Part shown: positions 19,934 to 29,338 of the stretch, piece after piece
Position numbering within the stretch: the first letter of the stretch is position 1
Layout of the letters: the number at the start of each line of letters is the position of its first letter
DNA from: Geobacillus thermodenitrificans subsp. thermodenitrificans DSM 465
Lineage (GTDB): Bacteria > Bacillota > Bacilli > Bacillales > Anoxybacillaceae
Assembly: GCF_000496575.1 (NCBI RefSeq)
Contig: NZ_AYKT01000013.1
Span: forward strand, 33,227-97,226
Length of the DNA: 64,000 nt
Direction: 5' to 3'
Translations under genes and position numbers: made by a program
The notes under the pieces: generated by a model
Told to the model about the DNA's origin: nothing
What the model saw: only the letters and a program-made list of their open reading frames with translations
Database searches by the model: none

Positions 19934-20332
19934 ATGGTCAAGCTATACACATCACCGAGTTGCACGTCGTGCCGGAAGGCGAAGGCGTGGCTCGAGAAGC
20001 ATGATATTCCTTATGTTGAACGCAATATTTTCTCCGAGCCGCTCACGGTCGAGGAGATTAAGGAAATTTTACGGATGACGGAAACGGGGACAGATGAAAT
20101 CATCTCGACCCGTTCGAAAGTGTTCCAAAAGCTGAACATTAACCTCGAATCCTTACCGTTGCAAGATTTGTACGAGCTTATTCAAAAAAACCCGGGCATT
20201 TTGCGCCGGCCGATCATCATCGATGAAAAACGACTTCAAGTCGGTTATAACGAAGATGAAATCCGCCGCTTCCTACCGCGCAAAGTGCGTGCGTATCAGC
20301 TCCGCGAAGCGCAGCGGTTAGTGAATGGATGA
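19934..20332 (+). CDS. spx: Redox-responsive transcription regulator Spx
   Basis: ArsC-fold protein that binds the RNA polymerase alpha C-terminal domain and reprogrammes transcription under disulfide stress. It has 132 residues, the family length. The redox switch is Cys10-Thr-Ser-Cys13 in [11 protein letters not shown], and the [15 protein letters not shown] segment is typical. ATG at 19934 is chosen over GTG at 19925 because AAAAAGGAG spaces correctly. Spx is degraded by ClpXP with the adaptor YjbH, which is encoded 7 kb downstream; yjbE and mecA follow as in B. subtilis. Confidence 0.96.
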   Translation: MVKLYTSPSCTSCRKAKAWLEKHDIPYVERNIFSEPLTVEEIKEILRMTETGTDEIISTRSKVFQKLNINLESLPLQDLYELIQKNPGILRRPIIIDEKRLQVGYNEDEIRRFLPRKVRAYQLREAQRLVNG

Positions 20333-20333
20333 T

Positions 20334-20369
20334 AAAAACTTCTACATGGCTTGCCATGTAGAAGTTTTT
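20334..20369. terminator. Bidirectional terminator between spx and yjbE
   Basis: Perfect 16-bp arms AAAAACTTCTACATGG / CCATGTAGAAGTTTTT with a 4-base loop. Confidence 0.92.
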
Positions 20370-20382
20370 TATCAATGTCTAA

Positions 20383-21051
20383 TCATCGCCATTTGACCGT
20401 GCGTGTTCGACGGTTGGCCGCAAAGCCGAGCAGAACGGCAAGAATGGCCCCTGAGAGCGGGAAGAAGAGTTCCCAACGCGGATCGTAAAACGGGCGCAGC
20501 TGTTCTTCGGCGGCGATCATTTTTCCAGCAGTATAGGCCAATAAGGCGCCGCCGATATAAATGAGAGGCGGGAATCGCTCCATGGCATAAAGGATGATTT
20601 TGCTGCCTAAAATGATGATAGGAACGGAGCAAAGAAAGCCGAAGACGACAAGCTCGAGATGCCCTTGGGCCGCTCCGGCAATGGCGATGACGTTGTCCAT
20701 GCCCATGACGACATCGGCGACAACGATTGTCCGGACAGCTTTCCAAAGCGATGGTTCAGCTTTAATCGTAGCCTGTTTTTCGTCTTTTTGCCTGATGAGC
20801 TTTAAGGAGATCCAAAAGAGGATAAGGCCGCCAACAAGCTGTAAAAACGGAATCGTCAATAGCCAAACAACGGCTGCCGTCAATAAAATACGGACGGCGA
20901 TCGCCAACGCCGTGCCAAGGACGATGGCGATATTCCGCTTTTGTTCCGGCAAGTTGCGGCTCGCTAACGCAATGACAACCGCATTGTCCCCACCTAGAAT
21001 GACATCGATGCCGATGATTAATAAGATCGATACGATATATTCATCCACCAT
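20383..21051 (-). CDS. yjbE: TerC-family membrane protein YjbE
   Basis: Integral membrane protein of the TerC family, 222 residues with about seven hydrophobic helices. Conserved acidic motifs within helices (IDVILGGDNAVVIA and ADVVMGMDNVIAIAGAA) are the family hallmark, probably metal-binding. TerC proteins of Bacillus are implicated in metal handling, manganese export in particular, during exoenzyme secretion; the exact substrate is not shown here. The ATG at 21051 has a modest GAGGG site. It is convergent with spx. Confidence 0.9.
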   Translation of the reverse strand: MVDEYIVSILLIIGIDVILGGDNAVVIALASRNLPEQKRNIAIVLGTALAIAVRILLTAAVVWLLTIPFLQLVGGLILFWISLKLIRQKDEKQATIKAEPSLWKAVRTIVVADVVMGMDNVIAIAGAAQGHLELVVFGFLCSVPIIILGSKIILYAMERFPPLIYIGGALLAYTAGKMIAAEEQLRPFYDPRWELFFPLSGAILAVLLGFAANRRTRTVKWR

Positions 21052-21267
21052 AGGCGTCCCTCATTCCGTCCGTGTTCATCACCATTATAGTAGGGCATGG
21101 CCGGTTTCATAACCAATTTTTAAAAACGCGTTTTTTTATTTCCCTTCTTTCGCTTTTTATCATAAAATATAAATTACAAGATATGAGTTTTCATTAATAA
21201 ATAAAATGTTTGAGGGCACGATCCCTTCCCTTTTTTATTTCTTTGTTTAGAAGGGAGAGTTGAGAAG

Positions 21268-21948
21268 ATGGAAATCGAACGTATCAATGATCATACGGTG
21301 AAATTTTACATTTCGTATGTTGATATAGAGGAGCGCGGTTTTGACCGTGAAGAAATTTGGTATAATCGGGAACGAAGCGAAGAACTATTTTGGGAAATGA
21401 TGGATGAGGTCCATAGCGAAAGTGATTTTTCGCTCGACGGTCCGCTTTGGATTCAAGTGCAAGCATTGGAAAAAGGGCTTGAAGTTGTCGTGACGAAAGC
21501 GCAGTTGTCCAAAGACGGGAGTAAGCTTGAGTTGCCGCTTCCGGAAGAAAGATGGCGTGAGTTTTCACTGTCAGCCGATGAGAAGCTTGAGTCGTTGCTC
21601 AGCCATCATTTCCATTTTGGACGAAACAATGACGCCGAAGACGGCCAGGAGCAAGACGTTCTTCAATTTGTTATTTCGTTTAAAGACATCGAAGACGTGA
21701 TCTCCTTGGCACATCGCGCTGATTTTTCCGGCCTGTCGAACCGCCTGTTCCAGTTTGAAGGGCGTTACTATTTGTTTGTCGAATTTGGTGAACAATATAC
21801 TGAGCATGACATAGACAATATGCTCAGCCTTCTGTTGGAATACGGGAACGATTCGCAGCTGACGATTTATCGTCTAGAAGAATACGGGACCGAGATTATG
21901 AGCGATAATGCGCTTGAAACAGTAAAAAGATATTTTCCGGCCCCATAA
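21268..21948 (+). CDS. mecA: Adaptor protein MecA
   Basis: Adaptor that delivers ComK, Spx and other substrates to ClpCP and drives assembly of the ClpC hexamer. It has 226 residues. The N-terminal substrate-binding domain (MEIERINDHTVKFYISYVD), an acidic linker (NNDAEDGQEQD) and the C-terminal ClpC-binding domain are all visible. GAAGGGAGAG precedes the ATG. Its position after yjbE follows the B. subtilis order. Confidence 0.95.
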   Translation: MEIERINDHTVKFYISYVDIEERGFDREEIWYNRERSEELFWEMMDEVHSESDFSLDGPLWIQVQALEKGLEVVVTKAQLSKDGSKLELPLPEERWREFSLSADEKLESLLSHHFHFGRNNDAEDGQEQDVLQFVISFKDIEDVISLAHRADFSGLSNRLFQFEGRYYLFVEFGEQYTEHDIDNMLSLLLEYGNDSQLTIYRLEEYGTEIMSDNALETVKRYFPAP

Positions 21949-21959
21949 CGTCTCCATGC

Positions 21960-21992
21960 CGCCGATTTCGCTGCCAGAAATCGGCGTTTTCT
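21960..21992 (+). terminator. Terminator after mecA
   Basis: Arms CGCCGATTTC / GAAATCGGCG, 10 bp and perfect, followed by TTTTC. Confidence 0.85.
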
Positions 21993-22044
21993 TCGTTAAT
22001 GAAGGGAAGGGTAGCCATCATGAAAAGCAGGTGGAGGGGTTTCG

Positions 22045-23553
22045 TTGAGAAACACATCTAGAGTGGCGATTCTCATCGTCATTGTCGGTGTACTGCTGAC
22101 ATTGACGCACGATTATTGGGGAGGAAAGCTGCTTGGCATTTTTAGTGTGCTCATCTCTTGTTCAGTGGTATTTATCGCATTTGTCATTTCACTCGAGAAT
22201 CGAAAACCAGCGCAAACGATCGCTTGGCTGGCAGTGTTAGGCAGCTTTCCGTTTCTTGGATTTTTATTTTATTTATTGTTTGGGCGTAACTATTGGCAAC
22301 AGCGGCGCTTTAAAAAGAAAGCTGAATCTGATGAAGCAGTGTTGCTGAAGTTTCAAGAGCCGTCGCCGATCGCCATAGAGCGGCTGCCGATGGCACCCCA
22401 TCAGCGCCCGTTGTTGCATCTTGCCTATCGCATCGGCCAACATCCAGTTTCATTGGCGTCACAAACGGCGGTGTTGACGAACGGCGAAGAGACGTTTGCC
22501 GCGATTTTTGACGAGTTGGAAAAAGCACAGCACCATATTCATTTGGAATACTATATCGTCCGTCATGACGAAATCGGTCAAAAACTGAAACATGTCCTGA
22601 TGGAAAAGGCGTGCCAAGGTGTGCATGTTCGCTTTTTGTATGACGCTGTCGGAAGCTGGAAGCTGTCGAACGCATACATTGAAGAGCTGCGTGCAGCTGG
22701 GGTGGAGATGATTCCGTTTTCACCGGTGCGTCTGCCCTTTTTGAGCAACCAAATCAACTTCCGCAACCACCGAAAAATTATTGTCATCGACGGAGGCGTC
22801 GGCTTTGTCGGCGGGCTGAACATCGGTGATGAATATTTGGGAAAAGACGAATATTTTGGGTTTTGGCGTGATACCCATTTGTTGATTCGAGGCGAGGCTG
22901 TTCGGACGCTGCAACTTATTTTCTTGCAAGACTGGTATTATATGACGGGAGAGCGATTGTTGACGCCGGAATATTTATCACCACCGCTCATTGTCGAGGA
23001 AGGCCAGGGCGGGGTGCAGCTCATTGCCGGCGGGCCGGATCAAAAGTGGGAAGTGATTAAACAGTTGTATTTTGCCATGATTACGTCAGCGAAACGGTCG
23101 ATTTGGGTCGCCTCGCCGTACTTTGTTCCGGATGAAGACATTTTAACGGCGCTGAAAGTGGCGGCACTAAGTGGCATCGACGTCCGCCTGCTGGCACCGA
23201 AGCGCCCGGACAAAAAAATCGTCTTTTACGCCTCGCGCTCGTACTTCCCAGAACTGTTGGAAGCCGGAGTGAAAATTTACGAGTACGAAAAAGGGTTTTT
23301 GCACAGCAAGGTGATCGTCGTCGATGGAGAGCTTGCCTCGATTGGCACGGCAAACATGGATATGCGCAGCTTTCATTTAAACTTTGAAGTGAACGCGTTT
23401 TTGTATTATACGGACAGCACAAACAAACTTGTGAACGATTTTTTGGAAGATTTCCGTCATGCTTCCCCAATTGATTATGTACAGTTCCAGCAGCGCCCAT
23501 TCCGGGTGCGGATTGTTGAATCGGTTTCGCGCCTGCTGTCGCCGCTATTGTAA
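22045..23553 (+). CDS. cls: Cardiolipin synthase
   Basis: Phospholipase D-superfamily enzyme that joins two phosphatidylglycerols into cardiolipin at the membrane. It has 502 residues. Two N-terminal transmembrane helices (about 7-26 and 32-52) precede two HKD-type catalytic motifs: NHRKIIVIDGGVGFVGG in the first half and HSKVIVVDGELASIGTAN in the second. The start is TTG at 22045 after GGTGGAGGGG. It is inserted between mecA and coiA, which are adjacent in B. subtilis. Confidence 0.94.
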   Translation: MRNTSRVAILIVIVGVLLTLTHDYWGGKLLGIFSVLISCSVVFIAFVISLENRKPAQTIAWLAVLGSFPFLGFLFYLLFGRNYWQQRRFKKKAESDEAVLLKFQEPSPIAIERLPMAPHQRPLLHLAYRIGQHPVSLASQTAVLTNGEETFAAIFDELEKAQHHIHLEYYIVRHDEIGQKLKHVLMEKACQGVHVRFLYDAVGSWKLSNAYIEELRAAGVEMIPFSPVRLPFLSNQINFRNHRKIIVIDGGVGFVGGLNIGDEYLGKDEYFGFWRDTHLLIRGEAVRTLQLIFLQDWYYMTGERLLTPEYLSPPLIVEEGQGGVQLIAGGPDQKWEVIKQLYFAMITSAKRSIWVASPYFVPDEDILTALKVAALSGIDVRLLAPKRPDKKIVFYASRSYFPELLEAGVKIYEYEKGFLHSKVIVVDGELASIGTANMDMRSFHLNFEVNAFLYYTDSTNKLVNDFLEDFRHASPIDYVQFQQRPFRVRIVESVSRLLSPLL

Positions 23554-23579
23554 CGATATGTTTTGAGTGCTTGAGATGC

Positions 23580-23610
23580 AAGTCCGCCGGCTTGGCGGGC
23601 TTTTTTTATT
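23580..23610 (+). terminator. Terminator after cardiolipin synthase gene
   Basis: Arms AGTCCGCC / GGCGGGCT (one G-T pair) with loop GGCTT, followed by seven T residues. Confidence 0.88.
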
Positions 23611-23700
23611 GGCCTGTTCCCCATCGGCAGGAAAAACGTGGACGTTTGCCGAAACAATAAACGGACGAAGGCCGACAATAAGAGAAAGGGAGGGGGTTTC

Positions 23701-24987
23701 TTGTTTGTCGCCATCTCAGCCGATGGCCGGACGATTTCGCTTGCTGGGGTGGAACGGTGGAACCGGGAGCGGCTTATGCAGCTGAGAAACGGTGAACCGT
23801 TTTTTTGTCCCGCCTGTCGGAAAGAAGTTGTGTTGCGATCCGGCCGCCGTCGCCTGCCGCATTTCGCCCACCGGAAAGGCACGGTCTGCCCGTTCGAGCA
23901 TGAACCGGAATCGGAGCGGCATTTAACCGGAAAGCGTGATTTGTTCACATGGCTCGTTCGTCAAGGGATTGAAGCGAAGCTTGAGCCATATTTGACCGCT
24001 ATCGGGCAGCGTCCTGATGTGTTATTCCGTTATGGTCCCCGTCTGTATGCCCTCGAATATCAATGTTCCACGATTGATGAGTCGCTGTTTTACGAACGCA
24101 ATGACGGCTACCGCCGCCTCGGCATCCATCCGCTTTGGGTGTTAGGGGCTCATCACTTACGACGCTCGCCGAAACGCCCGAATGAAGTGTCGCTCTCCCG
24201 CTTTCAATGGCTGTTTGCTCACCGCTTTTCGTTTTCTGCTGTCCCTCACATACGGTACTATAGTCCGGAAACGAAACGTTTCCTCTTTCTTTCCCGTCTT
24301 GTGCCGCTGTCGGTGCGCCGCACGTTGGTCACCGTCGATTCGCTTCCTCTTTCTTCACTGTCTTTCGCCACTTTGACTGCCTATGCGCAGCCGCTTCCGC
24401 CGACATTTTGGAAGCAATGGCTTGAAGGCAAGAAACAATGGCGCCAAACGTTCCCGCTTTATCCGAATAAGGTGACACGCCGCATTTGTGCTGATTTTTA
24501 CCATGCTGGCATCGTTCCGTCGCTGTTTCCGATTGAAGCCGGCTGGCCATTGCCGCATGGTTATTTATGGGAAACAGCTCCGTTCATTTGGCAAACATAC
24601 GTCCTTCTGCCGCTTCTTCGTCAGCAAGGGAAGCCAATGGCGCTGACGGCACTCTTCCGGTGGATTGACGAGAAAATCCGCACCGGGCTGCTCGCTCCAC
24701 GTCGACTGCCTCTTGTCGGTCAGGACAATTACCGGCAGGCAGTCCATGAATATTTGCATTGGTTAAGTTTGCTCGGTTATCTTCGCTATGAGGGGAGAAG
24801 AAGGATTTGTTTGACTAAGCCGCTGTTGCTTCCAGCAACATTCGAAGACGTCATCCGCCAAGATGCAGTTTTTTTTGAGCAAATTTGCCAGACACCGACG
24901 CTTGCATCATATCGGACGATGCTTGAGTTTGGAGCTGACGTGAAAAATGAGCAAAAAACAGGAAAAGGGAGCGAAAATGGTGAATAA
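23701..24987 (+). CDS. coiA: Competence protein CoiA
   Basis: Late competence protein, in Streptococcus and Bacillus acting with RecA on incoming single-stranded DNA. It has 428 residues. The N-terminal zinc-ribbon-like segment FFCPACRKEVVLRSG, then LPHFAHRKG, and the PD-(D/E)xK nuclease-like core with ALEYQCSTID (ExQ-type motif) match the family. TTG at 23701 is chosen because AAAGGGAGGGGG lies just upstream; codons from 23638 run through a region without a site. It sits between mecA-cls and pepF, in B. subtilis order apart from cls. Confidence 0.9.
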   Translation: MFVAISADGRTISLAGVERWNRERLMQLRNGEPFFCPACRKEVVLRSGRRRLPHFAHRKGTVCPFEHEPESERHLTGKRDLFTWLVRQGIEAKLEPYLTAIGQRPDVLFRYGPRLYALEYQCSTIDESLFYERNDGYRRLGIHPLWVLGAHHLRRSPKRPNEVSLSRFQWLFAHRFSFSAVPHIRYYSPETKRFLFLSRLVPLSVRRTLVTVDSLPLSSLSFATLTAYAQPLPPTFWKQWLEGKKQWRQTFPLYPNKVTRRICADFYHAGIVPSLFPIEAGWPLPHGYLWETAPFIWQTYVLLPLLRQQGKPMALTALFRWIDEKIRTGLLAPRRLPLVGQDNYRQAVHEYLHWLSLLGYLRYEGRRRICLTKPLLLPATFEDVIRQDAVFFEQICQTPTLASYRTMLEFGADVKNEQKTGKGSENGE

Positions 24988-25019
24988 TAATTCGTGTATC
25001 GATTGTTTAAGGAGGGACT

Positions 25020-26843
25020 ATGACGGTGGAAGAGAATAAGGCAAAGAAATCGCTCCCGTCCCGGAGCGAAATCCCTGTCGAGGAAACGTGGCGGCTCGAG
25101 GACATTTTCCCAACCGATGATGTGTGGGAACAGGAGTTTCAGCAAGTAAAGGCGATGATTCCAAAAATCAGCGAATACAAAGGGCGGCTTGGCGAATCGC
25201 CGGAAGTGATGTATGAAGCGCTGCAATACCAAGATGAAGTATCGATGCGTCTCGGCAAGCTGTATACATACGCCCATATGCGCTATGACCAAGACACGAC
25301 GAACTCGTTTTACCAAGGGCTCGACGACAGGGCGAAAGGGTTGTACAGCGAAGCATCGAGCGCGATGGCGTTTATCGTGCCGGAAATTTTGGCCATCGAT
25401 GAAGCGGTGCTGCGTTCGTTTTTAGAGCAATACGAACCGCTTCGGCTGTATGAGCACGCGTTAGACGAAATCACGCGCCAGCGCCCGCACGTCTTGTCCG
25501 CTGAAGAAGAAGCGCTGTTGGCACAGGCTGCTGAGGTGATGCAGGCGACATCGTCGACGTTCAGTGCGTTAAACAACGCTGACTTAACGTTCCCGACGAT
25601 TCGCGACGAAAATGGGGATGAAGTGGAAGTGACGCACGGCCGGTTTATCCGATTTTTAGAAAGTACCGACCGCCGCGTTCGTCGCGATGCGTTTCATGCA
25701 GTATACCATACGTACGAGAAGTTCCAGAACACGTTTGCCAACACACTTGCGGGCACGGTGAAAAAAGACAACTTTTTTGCTCGCGTCCGTCGCTACAAAT
25801 CAGCACGAGAAGCGGCGTTAGATGCGAACAATATACCGGAAAGCGTCTATGATAATTTAATTGCCACAATTCATGAGCATTTACCGCTTTTGCACCGGTA
25901 TGTGCGGCTGCGCAAAAGCGTACTAGGGCTTGACGAGCTGCATATGTATGACTTATATACTCCGCTCGTGCAAGATGTGAAAATGGAAGTGACATACGAC
26001 GAAGCGAAGCAATATATGCTTGACGGGTTGGCGCCGCTTGGCGAGGAATATGTGTCGATCATCAAAGAAGGGCTTGAGAACCGATGGGTCGATGTGCGCG
26101 AAAATAAAGGAAAACGAAGTGGAGCCTATTCGTCAGGAGCGTATGGCACCCACCCGTATATTTTGCTGAACTGGCAAGATAATGTGAACAACTTGTTTAC
26201 GCTCGTACATGAGTTCGGCCACTCAGTCCATAGTTACTATACGCGCAAAACGCAGCCGTATCCGTATGCTCATTATTCGATTTTTGTCGCTGAAGTGGCG
26301 TCGACATGCAATGAGGCATTGCTGAACGATTATTTGTTGAAAACGATCGATGATGAGAAAAAACGGCTATACTTGCTGAACCATTATCTTGAAGGATTCC
26401 GCGGTACTGTCTTTCGACAAACGATGTTTGCCGAGTTCGAGCATTTGATCCATCTGAAGGCGCAAGAAGGAGAGGCGCTGACAGCACAGACGCTCACATC
26501 GCTCTATTATGACCTGAACAAAAAATATTTCGGTGATGATATGGTGGTTGATGAGGAAATTGGTCTTGAATGGGCGCGCATCCCGCATTTTTATTACAAC
26601 TATTACGTATATCAATACGCGACCGGCTTCAGCGCAGCAACGGCGCTTAGCAAGCAGATTTTAGAGGAAGGCGAGCCGGCGGTGAAACGGTACATCGAGT
26701 TTTTAAAAGCCGGCAGCTCTGATTATCCGATTGAGGTGCTGAAAAAAGCTGGCGTCGATATGACGAGCGCTGAACCGATTCGTCAAGCGTGTCAAGTGTT
26801 TGCAGAGAAGTTGGAAGAAATGGAGCGCTTGCTTGGAAAATAA
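25020..26843 (+). CDS. pepF: Oligoendopeptidase F
   Basis: Cytoplasmic M3-family zinc metallopeptidase that trims peptides of about 7-17 residues. It has 607 residues. The HEFGH motif at residues 397-401 (LVHEFGHSVHS) gives two zinc ligands, and the third, a Glu, lies in the downstream SIFVAEVASTCNEAL helix. ATG at 25020 follows AAGGAGGGAC, about 30 bp after coiA, suggesting cotranscription. With Opp upstream, it could process imported peptides (inference). Confidence 0.95.
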   Translation: MTVEENKAKKSLPSRSEIPVEETWRLEDIFPTDDVWEQEFQQVKAMIPKISEYKGRLGESPEVMYEALQYQDEVSMRLGKLYTYAHMRYDQDTTNSFYQGLDDRAKGLYSEASSAMAFIVPEILAIDEAVLRSFLEQYEPLRLYEHALDEITRQRPHVLSAEEEALLAQAAEVMQATSSTFSALNNADLTFPTIRDENGDEVEVTHGRFIRFLESTDRRVRRDAFHAVYHTYEKFQNTFANTLAGTVKKDNFFARVRRYKSAREAALDANNIPESVYDNLIATIHEHLPLLHRYVRLRKSVLGLDELHMYDLYTPLVQDVKMEVTYDEAKQYMLDGLAPLGEEYVSIIKEGLENRWVDVRENKGKRSGAYSSGAYGTHPYILLNWQDNVNNLFTLVHEFGHSVHSYYTRKTQPYPYAHYSIFVAEVASTCNEALLNDYLLKTIDDEKKRLYLLNHYLEGFRGTVFRQTMFAEFEHLIHLKAQEGEALTAQTLTSLYYDLNKKYFGDDMVVDEEIGLEWARIPHFYYNYYVYQYATGFSAATALSKQILEEGEPAVKRYIEFLKAGSSDYPIEVLKKAGVDMTSAEPIRQACQVFAEKLEEMERLLGK

Positions 26844-26846
26844 AGA

Positions 26847-26870
26847 GGATGTGGCGTTATGGCCACATCC
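26847..26870. terminator. Bidirectional hairpin after pepF
   Basis: Arms GGATGTGGC / GCCACATCC, 9 bp. On the minus strand it is followed by TCTTTATTTT. The stem contains the stop codon of the convergent small gene. Confidence 0.7.
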
Positions 26871-27054
26871 GTTTGGATGAAAACCCTTTAAACTGATGGC
26901 GGCGGTTCCAAGCTGTCAATAACCCGAGCAATGTGAGAAACAAGAAAAGCATCGTCGCCCAAAGAGGGAGCAGTTGCATAAGTCCTAAAAGATTGAGGAA
27001 AAACGCAGTCACAACAGCCACGATCCAAAGGAATAAAACGATTCGTCTTTTCAT
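26857..27054 (-). CDS. Small two-helix membrane protein
   Basis: A 65-residue protein with two hydrophobic helices (about residues 4-23 and 27-48) and a basic tail. ATG at 27054 is preferred to an upstream start at 27093, because AAAAGGGGCAGG lies inside the longer version at the right distance. It is convergent with pepF. Unknown function. Confidence 0.6.
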   Translation of the reverse strand: MKRRIVLFLWIVAVVTAFFLNLLGLMQLLPLWATMLFLFLTLLGLLTAWNRRHQFKGFSSKRMWP

Positions 27055-27286
27055 AAACGCCTGCCCCTTTTCGTTTGCTTCTAATTGAATCATATGTGCA
27101 TTGGCTATGTAATCATGACAAGTGTCAAAGGCGAGGCCAATTATGACAATAATGTGAACAAACGAGCAAAGCGGTTGTCAATTTGTGTGGCCATTTGTTA
27201 AGATAAAAGCGTGAACGGAAGACAAAACTGATACCCCTTTGTTTGACCGTGAACAATTTCTCCCATCCCCTTTGTTGTCTTGACAA
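27055..27286 (+). other. Intergenic region with an orphan promoter-like sequence
   Basis: No protein gene on either strand is supported. TTGTCA (27175) - 18 bp - TAAGAT (27199) resembles a plus-strand promoter, but no plus-strand gene follows before the strong hairpin at 27287. A short palindrome, TGACA-AG-TGTCA, lies at 27116-27127. Confidence 0.35.
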
Positions 27287-27324
27287 CAAGAAGAAAGCCC
27301 GGCGTCAGCCGGGCTTTCTTCTTG
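27287..27324. terminator. Strong terminator of the yjbH unit
   Basis: Perfect 17-bp arms CAAGAAGAAAGCCCGGC / GCCGGGCTTTCTTCTTG with a GTCA loop. An alternative hairpin TTGTTGTC / GACAACAA overlaps its left side (27272-27289). Confidence 0.9.
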
Positions 27325-27325
27325 T

Positions 27326-28219
27326 TTAAGACCGCGCATCTTCGATATAGCGCCAAAACGTTCCGTGTTTGACAGGCACCCGCTCCACTTTTTGCTTCAG
27401 CTGCAGCTTTTTCATTTCTGTTTCCGCTTCTTGGATAGTCCAGTTGTACACAACGGCAACTTCTTTCGTGGCGACAAATTTAAAATGGCTTAAAAATGAC
27501 TCGAGCGGAGGGGGAGAGGACGGCTCGGGATGGAAGCCGAGCATTTCGGCGATTAATTCGACGTAAATGTCGTACGGATAGCATCCGGAAATTTTTATGC
27601 CTTCGTCTTCAATGTTCTCATTAAACAACACAAGTGTCGGCGTTTCGTCGACATCCATTTCCGAGGTGATTTTTACATCACACTGGAGCGCTTTCGCTGC
27701 CCCTGGTGAATGAATGTCGCGCAGGAATTCATCCACATCAAGTCCGGCTTCGGCGGCACATTCCGCCAGTACATTCAAGTCAGCAACGTTTTGTTTTTCG
27801 AGAAACAGCTGTTCCTGCAGTTTGCGCAAAAAGCGAATGCCGGCCCGTTTTCCTTGCATTTCCGCCGCTTTAATGGCGAGTGATGGGGCAAACGGACTCG
27901 AGATCGGGTTCTCCAGCCAGACGCTTCCGTCGCATGGCATGCCGGAGCGACTAGCTGTCCATTCCCACGCCTTGGCCATCGCTTCCAATTTTGCTCCTTT
28001 GCGCGCGTTCCATGTCGCCCACTTTCCGATCAATACGTACCTTATGGTAAAAAAACGGCCGTATTCAATCTTCAGCTTTTTGATGATCGGTTCAAGCCCC
28101 CAGCATTCCGGGCATAAAGGATCAATAAATAAGTAAAGCTCCAGCGGTTTGTTCGTGTTGCCTAGCGGCTGGGAAGGGGCATAAGACGACGCCGCTTTCC
28201 CAGCGAACTTCTTATTCAA
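27326..28219 (-). CDS. yjbH: ClpXP adaptor YjbH (SpxH)
   Basis: DsbA/thioredoxin-fold adaptor that binds Spx and speeds its degradation by ClpXP. It has 297 residues. The N-terminal CPEC motif in [12 protein letters not shown] corresponds to the family's redox-type cysteine pair. The start is TTG at 28219, with AAAGGAG 8 bases upstream on the coding strand; longer forms run through the preceding gene. It overlaps the truncated haemoglobin gene by 8 bp, so the two are coupled, as in B. subtilis. Its target gene spx is 7 kb away in the window. Confidence 0.92.
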   Translation of the reverse strand: MNKKFAGKAASSYAPSQPLGNTNKPLELYLFIDPLCPECWGLEPIIKKLKIEYGRFFTIRYVLIGKWATWNARKGAKLEAMAKAWEWTASRSGMPCDGSVWLENPISSPFAPSLAIKAAEMQGKRAGIRFLRKLQEQLFLEKQNVADLNVLAECAAEAGLDVDEFLRDIHSPGAAKALQCDVKITSEMDVDETPTLVLFNENIEDEGIKISGCYPYDIYVELIAEMLGFHPEPSSPPPLESFLSHFKFVATKEVAVVYNWTIQEAETEMKKLQLKQKVERVPVKHGTFWRYIEDARS

Positions 28220-28625
28220 GGGAATGCTCCTTTCTGTCCAAATGATCCGGGGTATTGACCATATGGTGGGCGGTGAGAACAAGCCGGTGATAAAACTGTT
28301 CGCGCGCCGGCCCGGACAAGCCGATTTCATCCATCGCCGCTCGCATACAGGCAAGCCATGCTTCCGCCCGTTTCGGTGTAATTTCAAACCGAAGATGACG
28401 CGCCCGCATCATCGGGTGGCCATGCTCGGCGGTATAAAGCGGAGGCCCACCCAAATATTGCGTTAAAAACTGTTTCTGCTTACGGGCGATTTCCGTGAAA
28501 TCGTCCGGAAAAATCGGGCGCAAGTCCGGATGTGCGGCTACGCGTCGGTAAAACGCTTCGACAAGTTTCGTAATCGTTTCCTCTCCGCCGATCGCCTCAT
28601 AAAGGGTCTGCCATTGTTCTCCCAT
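28212..28625 (-). CDS. yjbI: Truncated haemoglobin YjbI (group II)
   Basis: Small haem protein of 137 residues, in the 2/2 globin family (trHbO type). [19 protein letters not shown] at the start, the phenylalanine-rich [14 protein letters not shown] stretch and the [14 protein letters not shown] segment, whose His is the likely proximal haem ligand, are characteristic. It probably binds oxygen or handles peroxide or NO; the role is not settled. It is translationally coupled to yjbH, linking it to the disulfide-stress system. Confidence 0.93.
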   Translation of the reverse strand: MGEQWQTLYEAIGGEETITKLVEAFYRRVAAHPDLRPIFPDDFTEIARKQKQFLTQYLGGPPLYTAEHGHPMMRARHLRFEITPKRAEAWLACMRAAMDEIGLSGPAREQFYHRLVLTAHHMVNTPDHLDRKEHSLE

Positions 28626-28726
28626 TGCGGATGCTCCTTTTGTTTGAAAGTCATTCGTCGTCGTTTGATTGCTATTTTATCAACAGCAGACGTTTATCTC
28701 AAACAAAGTGACTTGAACACGGCGAT

Positions 28727-29338
28727 TTACGCACGATAGCTTCGCAGTACGCGCTCAACGTACGCCTTCGTTTCGGCAAACGGTGGGACCCCGCCGTAAC
28801 GGTCGACGCGGCCTGGCCCAGCGTTATAAGCAGCCAAGGCAAGGGTGGTATTCCCGTCGTATCGGTCAAGAAGCTGACGCAAATATTTTACCCCGCCGTC
28901 GATGTTTTGCGCAGGATCAAGCGGATTGTCAACCCCAAGCATTTTCGCCGTGCTCGGCATGAGCTGCATTAACCCAAGCGCCCCGGCTCGGCTTTTTGCG
29001 TCCGGGCGGAAGTTGGATTCGTGGCGAATGACAGCACGGACGAGCTGCGGGTCGACATCATATTTTTTGGCCGCAGCGTCAATGAGCGCATCAATCGAAG
29101 ACGGCGCGACCGAGGATGATGTCGCCTGACTGTCCCGTTTAGTGGAATCGCTGCTGCTAGCAGGCGTGGAATTCTGCAACCCATGAGCTGACGATTCCGC
29201 TTGGCTTTCGAGGTACTCGGCAAGCAAGTTGGAAAACAATGATGGAACAGGTGATGACAATAAGCTTGAGCTCCTGGATGAGAGCGTTTGGAGTGATTGC
29301 CATTCGACAAGCAGTTTTAACGGTGAAACGGTCATCAT
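28727..29338 (-). CDS. Lytic transglycosylase (SLT domain), YjbJ-like
   Basis: A 203-residue protein with a polar, Ser-rich N-terminal half (residues 1-85) and a C-terminal soluble lytic transglycosylase domain. The catalytic Glu lies in AVIRHESNF, followed by [17 protein letters not shown] and [13 protein letters not shown], which are the SLT family motifs. There is no classical signal peptide, so export is uncertain. The start overlaps the yjbK stop codon (ATGA type), and GGAGGAAAG serves it. Position matches B. subtilis yjbJ. Confidence 0.88.
   Translation of the reverse strand: MMTVSPLKLLVEWQSLQTLSSRSSSLLSSPVPSLFSNLLAEYLESQAESSAHGLQNSTPASSSDSTKRDSQATSSSVAPSSIDALIDAAAKKYDVDPQLVRAVIRHESNFRPDAKSRAGALGLMQLMPSTAKMLGVDNPLDPAQNIDGGVKYLRQLLDRYDGNTTLALAAYNAGPGRVDRYGGVPPFAETKAYVERVLRSYRA

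Noticed and set aside
23638..23700. Longer N-terminus for CoiA
   Set aside because: No ribosome site upstream, and the extension is basic and unlike the family. TTG at 23701 has a strong site.
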